5,827 nucleotides of DNA from Pseudomonadota bacterium. Lineage in GTDB: Bacteria > Pseudomonadota > Alphaproteobacteria > Rhizobiales > Devosiaceae. The stretch spans positions 1 to 5,827 of the forward strand of contig JAEZFJ010000106.1 of assembly GCA_023437755.1 (NCBI GenBank). Direction: 5' to 3'. Below, one piece after another: positions 1 to 4,635 of the stretch. The translations under genes and the position numbers were made by a program. How positions within the stretch are numbered: position 1 is the first letter of the stretch; every line of letters begins with the position of its first letter. Under the pieces are notes generated by a model. It was given only the letters and a program-made list of their open reading frames with translations. It was not told the DNA's origin and made no database searches.

Positions 1-735
1 ATCGCAGCCTGTTCGGCGGCCATCAGTGATACCGAAGATGCCGGCGAAAAAGCCCGGCTGCTGACCAAGCGGGCGAAATTGCAGCGTCGCTCCGGCGATC
101 CGGAGGCAGCGGAGGCCTCCATTGGGGATGCCATCGAACTTGCCCCCGGGCTTGCCGATGCCTGGATCGAGAAGGGGTATCTCGAAAACGGCCTGGGCAA
201 TGTGGACGCTGCGGTCGCCGCGCATGTCCAGGCCCGCGACGTTGAGCCGGATTACTGGCGGGCCGCGGTGGTGCTGCTGGGCACCCTGGCCGATGCCGGC
301 CGCTACCAACAATGTATCGAGGACGCGCCCAGGGCGGTGGAACTGGCGCCGGAGCGGGCACATACCTACGCCTTTCGTGGCCGCTGCCTCTATGAGACCG
401 GCCGTGTCGAGCACGCCATTGCCGACTATGAACGCGCGGCGGAAATCGGCCTCGAAGAAGCGTTCCTGTTCAGCAACCTTTCGCTTGCCCTTCTCGATGT
501 CGGCAGGAACGCCGAAGCGCTGGAGGCCGCGAAGCACGCGGTATCTCTCGATTTCAGCCATGAACTTGGCCAGTGGACACTGGTCGAGGCCCTGCTGCTG
601 CTGAACCGCAACGAGGAAGCGGTGGAAGCCTATCAGGCCACGCAAGCGGCCGGCCTCCCCGATACCCTGGGGCGGGCGAACGAGCTGGCCTGGCTGCTCT
701 ACGATGCAGGGAGGCCGAGGCGGCGCGGCCGGTGA
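1..735 (+). CDS. TPR-repeat protein, 5' end outside window, frame interrupted near 710
   Basis: Frame 1 is open from the first base to the TGA at 733-735, so the start lies upstream; the TTG at 79 is only an internal alternative. The translation is a run of about 30-34 residue helical repeats with TPR spacing. Recurring elements are G-x-x-x-x-A, an 'A-I-x-L-A/D-P' turn (for example AIELAPGLADAW, AVELAPERAHTY) and Tyr/Ala packing positions, giving about six repeats. TPRs build a right-handed solenoid that binds partner proteins; no catalytic domain is visible. A Cys near the left edge followed by 'AAIS' resembles the start of the repeat region in many proteobacterial TPR proteins. The final residues in this frame (after LLYDAG) become Arg-rich and stop, whereas the next frame continues the TPR pattern, so the last eight codons are probably frameshift junk. 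The role is unknown; a scaffold for a secreted or membrane partner is one guess. Confidence 0.8.
   Translation: MAACSAAISDTEDAGEKARLLTKRAKLQRRSGDPEAAEASIGDAIELAPGLADAWIEKGYLENGLGNVDAAVAAHVQARDVEPDYWRAAVVLLGTLADAGRYQQCIEDAPRAVELAPERAHTYAFRGRCLYETGRVEHAIADYERAAEIGLEEAFLFSNLSLALLDVGRNAEALEAAKHAVSLDFSHELGQWTLVEALLLLNRNEEAVEAYQATQAAGLPDTLGRANELAWLLYDAGRPRRRGR
706..714 (+). other. Frameshift point in the TPR gene, probable loss of one G
   Basis: Around gcagggagg the reading must move by -1 (equivalent to one missing base) to keep the TPR pattern: ...L-L-Y-D-A-G joins E-A-E-A-A-R-P-V-M when GGG (709-711) is followed by GAG starting at 711. A run of four G instead of three would restore one frame of at least 333 codons from base 1 to 1001. 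There is no classical X-XXY-YYZ slippery heptamer here, so an indel is more likely than programmed frameshifting. Confidence 0.65.
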
Positions 736-1001
736 TGGAAGCCTATTTTGCGGCCGATCCCGCGCTGGGTGCCGAGCAGGCTTTTGAAGCTGACACCTAT
801 GCCCACATCCTGGCGGCGCTGGGGGAAGGTGAGCAGGCTGTTGAAATGTTTCGGCTCGCCGCACGCCTGGGAGGGCCGGAAAAACTTGCCGGCTACCAGT
901 CGGCACTGGAGCAAATGGGCCTGAGCACAGGAGATGATGAACTCGAGGTGGCGCTTCGCCGCTGTGTCGAGCGCGGCGCCGACTGCAGGATCAGCGAGTG
1001 A
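735..1001 (+). pseudogene. C-terminal fragment of the TPR protein, displaced frame
   Basis: This is the natural continuation of the upstream TPR protein in another frame. From codon 711 it reads E-A-E-A-A-R-P-V-M and then a further TPR-like unit (YAHILAALGEGEQAVEMF), ending at the TGA at 999-1001. If the frame change is real, the segment could be translated separately from the ATG at 735, which overlaps the upstream TGA as TGATG and could allow termination-reinitiation. That would give an 88-residue TPR fragment. The tail has two Cys residues (R-C-V-E-R-G-A-D-C) that could form a disulfide if the protein is exported. The stop overlaps the next start by one base. A sequencing error, a true pseudogene and a split but functional protein cannot be separated from this sequence alone. 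Confidence 0.65.
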
Positions 1002-2038
1002 TGCCGAACCGGATGATCCGCAACGCACTGACGATGGGATCGGTCTTGGCGGCCCTTTCCGGGTCGGCTTCCGCCATGATGCCCCCTTCGGTCTATGAGG
1101 ACGCCCTTGTTGCGGCAGAGGGTCATTTGCAGCTCGCGATAACCGGACGCAAGCTGGTGTCGCCGGTGCATGGGCACGGGGAGTGCATCGTTACCGGTAT
1201 CGTCGTACATGTGTTCCGCGGCCCCCAGCAGATGGGGGACGAGATTTCAGTCGCCCTGCCCTGCCGGCACAAAGGTTCTGATGTTCCGGCCGGCGGCACA
1301 GCTTTTACCTCGGTTGCGGCTATCAAGAATGCGGGCTTCCTTGAACTGGTGCTGGAAGGCAGTGCGGGAAATGCCTTCGAGGTTGCAGCGGAGGGGATGG
1401 GGGTCGCGGTCATCGCGCAGCCGTCGCGGACACCCGCCATACTTACGGCAGTCGGAGAAGCCGGGGACGCGGCACCAGTGGCGTCCACCACCGGCGAGGC
1501 AGCTGCACCACCGCAATGGGATGTTCCATGCGTGCCGGGGGAGCGGGTTGAGGTCGGGACTCTCGGCTATTGGGACACGGACGCAATCATCGAGGCTGGC
1601 CCCGATGCCCGGGGCCGCTGCCTGGTGCGGGTCGGCAGCCTCACCGAAGGTCTATGGTACACGCAGCATCAGTTGCGCCGTCCAGGGAGCGACAAGCCCT
1701 TGGCCGAGGGTGTCCTGGCCCGCACCGACCTCCCCTCCCCGCCCGAGGGCCACTACTTCTGTTACCTCGCCGGCATTCAGCCCATGGCGGAACTCCTCTT
1801 CACGCTGGAAGGGGATCGCTACGCCATGGCCGCCCCCGCCCTCCCCGGCGCCGTGCAGTTCGATGCTGCCACGCAGGACCTCGAGTGGGACGGGGGGCCG
1901 TTCGAGGGTCTGACAGCCAAGCTGCAGCAGGAGGTGTCCACCGGCCGCTACACGATCACCTTTGCCCGTGAAACCCTCGGGGGCACGCGCCTTGATTACG
2001 GCAACACCATTCACTGCCAGTTGCAGGACGGGCTTTAG
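1001..2038 (+). CDS. Secreted protein of unknown function, two-part, Tudor-like middle segment
   Basis: The product has 345 residues from ATG 1001, which overlaps the preceding TGA (TGATG); GTG 998 and ATG 1013 are alternative starts. The N-terminus is a Sec signal peptide: basic MPNRMIRN, a hydrophobic stretch to about residue 22, and an A-S-A cleavage site after residue 25, so the mature protein should be periplasmic or secreted. The first half (about 30-165) is beta-rich with a GxC...PC pair (GHGECIVTG, then SVALPCRH), perhaps a disulfide-linked barrel. A low-complexity Ala/Thr/Pro linker follows (about 160-172). Residues 175-228 (from VPCVPGERVEV to the LRRP end) have the look of a small Tudor/Agenet-type barrel, a weak resemblance. 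The last 95 residues (from GHYFCYLAG to IHCQLQ) form a separate beta-rich module bounded by two Cys. I do not recognise the family and assign no function. Translational coupling suggests it works with the TPR protein. Confidence 0.8.
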   Translation: MPNRMIRNALTMGSVLAALSGSASAMMPPSVYEDALVAAEGHLQLAITGRKLVSPVHGHGECIVTGIVVHVFRGPQQMGDEISVALPCRHKGSDVPAGGTAFTSVAAIKNAGFLELVLEGSAGNAFEVAAEGMGVAVIAQPSRTPAILTAVGEAGDAAPVASTTGEAAAPPQWDVPCVPGERVEVGTLGYWDTDAIIEAGPDARGRCLVRVGSLTEGLWYTQHQLRRPGSDKPLAEGVLARTDLPSPPEGHYFCYLAGIQPMAELLFTLEGDRYAMAAPALPGAVQFDAATQDLEWDGGPFEGLTAKLQQEVSTGRYTITFARETLGGTRLDYGNTIHCQLQDGL

Positions 2039-2056
2039 CCGCCTGGCGGTCACTTT

Positions 2057-2063
2057 GGGGGAA
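2057..2063 (+). promoter_or_regulatory. Ribosome-binding site of the 2070 gene
   Basis: A G-rich Shine-Dalgarno-like stretch (ggggga) lies about seven bases before the ATG at 2070, supporting this start. Confidence 0.45.
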
Positions 2064-2069
2064 TAGAAG

Positions 2070-2432
2070 ATGGGACAGAAGGCCAACAGGTTCATCGCCG
2101 CGGCGGGTGTGATCGTCCTGGGAATTACCGGCGCGGCGCAGTTTGCGAACGGAGTGCAGACGCTGTGGGGGCCGCCGGGTCTGCCTGAATGCGAGAGCGC
2201 CGACGCCTCCGATTTGGTCAGGCAGATCATCGCCGACAATTTCGAGGTTCAGTTGGACCGGCTGAACGAGGTTGCGCAGAACAGCTTCGACGATGCCGCG
2301 CAGACCCGCACTTGCACCGCCGTGATCGAGGCGGTCGCGGAGGGTAATTTCGAAATCGGCTTCGAACTCAGCTGGCACGACCGGGAGGAGCGGATGGTGG
2401 CGGCCGAGGTCGAGGTGTTGCGCCAACTCTAG
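2070..2432 (+). CDS. Small membrane-anchored or exported protein, unknown function
   Basis: The product is 120 residues, starting 31 bases after the previous stop behind a GGGGGA ribosome-binding site. It has a short basic N-terminus (MGQKANR), one hydrophobic segment at about residues 8-24, and then a soluble domain predicted to lie outside the cytoplasm. No clear signal-peptidase site is visible, so a single-pass anchor is the simpler reading. The soluble part has two Cys residues (41, in LPECESAD, and 82, in TRTCTAVIE) that could form a disulfide. Its pattern is an Asp/Val/Leu-rich helix, then 'SFDDAAQTRTC' and two beta-strands (FEIGFELSWHD, VAAEVEVL). This resembles small uncharacterised exported proteobacterial domains with a 'P-x-C-x-S ... 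T-R-x-C' layout, recalled only as a pattern. It sits 37 bases before the peptide array and may be its co-transcribed leader gene; that link is inferred from spacing only. Confidence 0.75.
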   Translation: MGQKANRFIAAAGVIVLGITGAAQFANGVQTLWGPPGLPECESADASDLVRQIIADNFEVQLDRLNEVAQNSFDDAAQTRTCTAVIEAVAEGNFEIGFELSWHDREERMVAAEVEVLRQL

Positions 2433-2455
2433 CGCGGGCGGCGGTGAGCCGCGAT

Positions 2456-2461
2456 GAGGAG
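2456..2461 (+). promoter_or_regulatory. Ribosome-binding site of peptide gene 1
   Basis: GAGGAG lies eight bases before the ATG at 2470. An upstream ATG at 2465 runs into TGA after one codon and is not used. Confidence 0.6.
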
Positions 2462-2469
2462 CAGATGCC

Positions 2470-2667
2470 ATGAATAAGGAACAGATAGAGTTGCTAGTGG
2501 AGCGCTGGATGGCCGACGAGGATTTCCGCGTCCGCATGCGCCAAGCTCCGGTCGCCACGGCGGCAGATGAGGGGTTCGAACTCACCGAGGAAGAGCAGCA
2601 GGCACTGGCGCAGCTGGATTTCAGTCAATCCGACGCAGAACTTGCCCGCCACGCCAATTTCGCCTGA
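2470..2667 (+). CDS. Peptide 1: NHLP/Nif11-like putative RiPP precursor
   Basis: The product has 65 residues and no Cys. The layout is an N-terminal amphipathic helix with V-E-R-W-M, then D-E-D-F-R-V-R-M-R, a P followed by A-T-A, G-F-E-L-T-E-E-E and A-L-A-Q-L-D. This is the typical course of NHLP/Nif11-type leader regions ('D-x-x-F-R-x-x-L ... P ... G-[FL]-x-L-[ST]-x-E-E-x-x-A-L'), known from Os1348-like NHLP-clan peptides. The tail after L-D (about 15 residues) would be the core if this is a RiPP. It is the most divergent copy: the tail ends H-A-N-F-A, without the S-F-G of copies 2, 4 and 5, and it is one residue shorter. The sole Trp is residue 13. It might be the oldest copy or a specialised one. 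Function is inferred from family resemblance and neighbours only. Confidence 0.85.
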   Translation: MNKEQIELLVERWMADEDFRVRMRQAPVATAADEGFELTEEEQQALAQLDFSQSDAELARHANFA

Positions 2668-2680
2668 AGCCAATTTCACA

Positions 2681-2688
2681 GAGGAGGG
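2681..2688 (+). promoter_or_regulatory. Strong ribosome-binding site of peptide gene 2
   Basis: GAGGAGGG lies five bases before the ATG at 2694. It is close to the ideal anti-16S complement and suggests strong translation of this copy. Confidence 0.65.
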
Positions 2689-2693
2689 TCAGC

Positions 2694-2894
2694 ATGAGCC
2701 AGGCACAGGTTGAAGCCATGATCGATCGATGGATGACTGACGAGGACTTCCGCGTCCGCATGCGTCAGGCGCCGGAGGACACTGCCGCGGCTGAAGGCTT
2801 TGTGCTGTCCGAGGAGGAACGACGGGCGCTGTCTCGGCTGGACTTCAGTCAGCCCGACGAAGAGCTGGCCCGACAGGCGAGCTTTGGCAGCTGA
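2694..2894 (+). CDS. Peptide 2: NHLP/Nif11-like putative RiPP precursor
   Basis: The product has 66 residues, no Cys, and a single Trp at position 13 in D-R-W-M. It shares the leader-like body (D-E-D-F-R-V-R-M-R, A-E-G-F-V-L-S-E-E-E-R-R-A-L) and the tail D-F-S-Q-P-D-E-E-L-A-R-Q, ending A-S-F-G-S. By hand it differs from peptide 3 at seven of 66 residues (4, 11, 15, 21, 29, 65 and 66), two of them the last two residues. The body is highly charged and should be soluble; there is no signal peptide and no double-Gly protease site. It could equally be a small structural or regulatory protein, but the ComQ-like and PqqD-like neighbours favour a peptide substrate. Confidence 0.88.
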   Translation: MSQAQVEAMIDRWMTDEDFRVRMRQAPEDTAAAEGFVLSEEERRALSRLDFSQPDEELARQASFGS

Positions 2895-2904
2895 TACCAC
2901 CAGA

Positions 2905-2909
2905 AAGGA
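2905..2909 (+). promoter_or_regulatory. Ribosome-binding site of peptide gene 3
   Basis: AAGGA lies seven bases before the ATG at 2917. It is shorter than the site of gene 2 although the coding parts are nearly the same, so output of the two copies may differ. Confidence 0.5.
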
Positions 2910-2916
2910 CCCTGAC

Positions 2917-3117
2917 ATGAGCCAGTCTCAGGTCGAAGCGATGATCGAGCGGTGGATGATCGACGAGGACTTCCGCCTCCGCATGCGCCAGGCGCCAGAG
3001 GAAACTGCCGCAGCGGAAGGCTTTGTGCTGTCGGAAGAGGAACGACGGGCGCTGTCGCGGCTGGACTTCAGTCAGCCCGACGAAGAACTGGCCCGACAGG
3101 CGAGCTTTGCCGGCTGA
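2917..3117 (+). CDS. Peptide 3: NHLP/Nif11-like putative RiPP precursor
   Basis: The product has 66 residues and is the near twin of peptide 2. It has E-R-W-M with Trp13, D-E-D-F-R-L-R-M-R, A-E-G-F-V-L-S-E-E-E-R-R-A-L and the tail D-F-S-Q-P-D-E-E-L-A-R-Q-A-S-F, but it ends A-G instead of G-S. Most differences from peptide 2 are conservative (D/E, V/L). Third-position changes dominate in the second half, which points to recent duplication with purifying selection on the protein. There is no Cys, signal peptide or membrane segment. The role follows that proposed for the array. Confidence 0.88.
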   Translation: MSQSQVEAMIERWMIDEDFRLRMRQAPEETAAAEGFVLSEEERRALSRLDFSQPDEELARQASFAG

Positions 3118-3139
3118 ATTACCGAAATCGCGAAGTAAG

Positions 3140-3340
3140 ATGAGCCAGAAACAGATAGAAGCGATGATCGAACGCTGGATGTCCGACGCTGATTTTCGGG
3201 CGCGCATGCGTCGGCAACCATCTGAAACTGCGCTCAGCGAGGAATTTGAGTTGTCGCAGGAGGAACTCGCTGCCCTTCGCCAGATCGATTTCAGCCAGTC
3301 GGACGAGGAACTGGCGCGGCAGTCAAGTTTCGGAACGTGA
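3140..3340 (+). CDS. Peptide 4: NHLP/Nif11-like putative RiPP precursor
   Basis: The product has 66 residues. It keeps E-R-W-M (Trp13), D-A-D-F-R-A-R-M-R, a P, E-F-E-L-S-Q-E-E and the tail D-F-S-Q-S-D-E-E-L-A-R-Q-S-S-F-G-T. It has Glu instead of the Gly before the conserved Phe36. The ATG at 3140 has no clear Shine-Dalgarno site (only gaagtaag before it), so this copy may be translated weakly or by coupling from peptide 3, whose stop is 22 bases upstream. Its last residues S-S-F-G-T recur in the N-terminus of the downstream enzyme. Confidence 0.86.
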   Translation: MSQKQIEAMIERWMSDADFRARMRRQPSETALSEEFELSQEELAALRQIDFSQSDEELARQSSFGT

Positions 3341-3348
3341 GGGGAGGA
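3341..3348 (+). promoter_or_regulatory. Ribosome-binding site of peptide gene 5
   Basis: GGGGAGGA immediately follows the TGA of peptide 4 and ends two bases before the ATG at 3351. The spacing is short, but the purine run beginning at 3340 allows pairing at a better distance. Confidence 0.5.
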
Positions 3349-3350
3349 AC

Positions 3351-3551
3351 ATGAGCCAGGCACAGGTGGAAGCCATCATCGAGCGGTGGATGACGGACGC
3401 AGATTTTCGGACGCGCATGCGACAGTCTCCACTCGAAACCGCGAGGGAAGAGGGGTTTGCGCTGAGCGAGGAGGAGAAGCAGGCGCTGCAGCGCCTTGAC
3501 CTCTCCAGCAGCGACGACGAACTGGTGCGACAAACCAGCTTTGGCGGCTAG
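3351..3551 (+). CDS. Peptide 5: NHLP/Nif11-like putative RiPP precursor
   Basis: The product has 66 residues. It keeps E-R-W-M (Trp13), D-A-D-F-R-T-R-M-R, E-E-G-F-A-L-S-E-E-E and A-L-Q-R-L-D. The tail is the most altered of the S-F-G group (L-S-S-S-D-D-E-L-V-R-Q-T-S-F-G-G), with Phe51 replaced by Leu. It begins only ten bases after peptide 4 ends and stops at a TAG 13 bases before the preferred start of the enzyme gene, so translation of the two is probably linked. Confidence 0.87.
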   Translation: MSQAQVEAIIERWMTDADFRTRMRQSPLETAREEGFALSEEEKQALQRLDLSSSDDELVRQTSFGG

Positions 3552-3564
3552 GGCCCGGCTGGCA

Positions 3565-4635
3565 ATGCGCGAGTGGGACTCTTCGCCGGCAGCACACGAT
3601 CGGCTTTCGCACTCAAGCTCCTTCGGCACCTGGGAGGCACCGGCAGAACGCATCGCAGCGGCGCTGGCCTGTTGCACTGACGACTTGCGGCACCTGCTTG
3701 CGGGCTCGCAGCTTGGACCGGGACTGCGGCCGCTGATGCGCTGCCTCGAGGGCGCGCTTGACCACCACCTCCAGCCCGGGCGCCCGCCGCTGCTCCCCTT
3801 GCTCCTGCCGCTTCTCATTCGCGGCAGCATGGATGGCAAGCCCTCGGAAGCTACCCCAGTAGGCGTGGTCTCGGGCCTGCTCTTTTTGTGCTTCGACCTT
3901 CTGGACGACCTACAGGATGGGGACCATCGGGCATGGTGGGGGGAGCTAAGTCGGGCAGAACTGCTGTTGGCCGCGGCAGCCCTTCCGTCCACCCTGCCCC
4001 ACCACTTACTGATCAGCCTCGACCTCCTCCCGGCGCGGAAGGCGACGCTGGTCCAGGCCCTGTGTTCGGGACTGCTGGCCGTTGCGGAAGGGCAAGCCCT
4101 CGACCTCGCCGCCATGGACACCGCCAATCCAGACCTGCGCACTGTCGAAGCCTCCGTCGTAGGCAAGAGCGGAGCACAGATGGCCATGTATGCGCGCCTC
4201 TCTGCGCTCCTAGCGGGAGCCGACGCCGCCCAGTGCAGTCTGTGGGCGGATTGGGCGCAGGGGCTGGGCACGGCAGGCCAACTTGGGTCCGACGTTGAGG
4301 ATATGCTGCATCCAGAGTGGTCACGTGACCTGGCTGCGGGTGCACGGACTATGCCGATCACCTTCGCTCTCTCCCGTGTGGAAGGTGGCGAGCGGGGGAA
4401 TTTGCTTCATATGCTGGAGCAGGCCAAGAGGGATCGCGCGGCACAACTTGCCGTGCTCGAGATTGTGAGGCGTTCCGGTGGCGTCCTCTACACAGCCTTT
4501 CGCTGCCAACTCCATCTGGGGCGCAGCAGACAGGCGCTCGATCAACTTGACTGCCCCGACGCTTGGCGTCACCTGCTGAACCGACTTCCCGCCGCACGCA
4601 GCCTCGACCTGCTCTTTGCGCCCGGTACCGACTGA
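3565..4635 (+). CDS. ComQ-like isoprenyl diphosphate synthase-fold enzyme (putative peptide prenyltransferase)
   Basis: The product has 356 residues from ATG 3565. The frame is open further up (ATG-like start at 3496), but that would overlap peptide gene 5 by 56 bases, and the extra 23 residues look like read-through of it. The protein is an all-helical class I isoprenyl diphosphate synthase homologue. The first Asp-rich motif is D114-D-L-Q-D118 in FDLLDDLQDGD. G176-Q-x-x-D180, K201-S-G-A and Q239-L-G-S-D243-V-E-D246 match the family's GQxxD, K-T and second Asp-rich positions. The first Asp of the second motif is Ser. The usual G-K-R-x-R-P IPP-binding motif is not intact (only P-G-R-P-P around 71-75), and the Arg pair after the first motif is reduced to one Arg. 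ComQ, from the same superfamily, transfers a prenyl group to a Trp of the ComX peptide, and the peptide array next door makes a similar role attractive but unproven. An ordinary prenyl synthase or an inactive relative remains possible. Its stop overlaps the next start (TGATG). Confidence 0.82.
   Translation: MREWDSSPAAHDRLSHSSSFGTWEAPAERIAAALACCTDDLRHLLAGSQLGPGLRPLMRCLEGALDHHLQPGRPPLLPLLLPLLIRGSMDGKPSEATPVGVVSGLLFLCFDLLDDLQDGDHRAWWGELSRAELLLAAAALPSTLPHHLLISLDLLPARKATLVQALCSGLLAVAEGQALDLAAMDTANPDLRTVEASVVGKSGAQMAMYARLSALLAGADAAQCSLWADWAQGLGTAGQLGSDVEDMLHPEWSRDLAAGARTMPITFALSRVEGGERGNLLHMLEQAKRDRAAQLAVLEIVRRSGGVLYTAFRCQLHLGRSRQALDQLDCPDAWRHLLNRLPAARSLDLLFAPGTD
3586..3633 (+). other. Peptide-tail-like segment at the enzyme N-terminus
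   Basis: Enzyme residues 5-22 run D-S-S-P, four residues, then R-L-S-H-S-S-S-F-G-T. They align by eye with the last 17 residues of peptide 4 (D-F-S-Q ... E-L-A-R-Q-S-S-F-G-T) at about half the positions, with the S-S-F-G-T end exact. It may be a fused remnant of a sixth peptide tail or a substrate mimic; chance cannot be excluded. Confidence 0.35.

Larger units (their letters stand above)
2470..3551 (+). repeat. Tandem array of five homologous peptide genes
   Basis: Five paralogous open frames start at 2470, 2694, 2917, 3140 and 3351, giving periods of 224, 223, 223 and 211 bases. All are on the same strand and separated by 26, 22, 22 and 10 bases. The repeated unit is one whole gene plus its ribosome-binding region. 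Copies 2 and 3 are closest: by hand I count about 20 differing bases in 201, and in the second half (from the G-F-V-L-S codons to the S-F codons) only four, all synonymous. Unequal crossing-over or gene conversion is the likely origin of this pair. Confidence 0.9.

Noticed and set aside
706..714. Programmed -1 frameshift signal in the TPR gene
   Set aside because: No slippery heptamer and no obvious downstream stimulatory structure; a one-base indel in a G run explains it more simply.
2438..2452. Small hairpin (GCGGC / GCCGC, five-base loop) before peptide gene 1
   Set aside because: Only five base pairs, no T-run, and expected by chance at this GC content. Not called as a terminator or attenuator.
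1652..2585. Minus-strand open frames opposite the secreted protein, the small membrane protein and peptide 1
   Set aside because: They span several plus-strand gene boundaries, show no domain pattern, and oppose genes with signal sequences and ribosome-binding sites.
2470..3551. CRISPR-like array because of regular spacing
   Set aside because: The repeat unit is a whole coding gene of about 220 bases with a conserved reading frame, not short repeats with unique spacers.
3496..3564. Upstream start of the enzyme gene at 3496
   Set aside because: It would overlap peptide gene 5 by 56 bases, and the added residues are the other-frame reading of that conserved gene. ATG 3565 follows the peptide stop directly.
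3291..4361. Long minus-strand open frame of 356 codons opposite the enzyme gene
   Set aside because: Its translation is Ser/Arg/Pro-rich with no domain, and it lies antisense to a gene with clear isoprenyl-synthase motifs. It is a by-product of high GC content.
2470..4635. ComQXPA-type quorum-sensing locus
   Set aside because: The enzyme resembles ComQ, but the peptides do not look like ComX, whose modified Trp is near the C-terminus. No histidine kinase or response regulator is present in the window.
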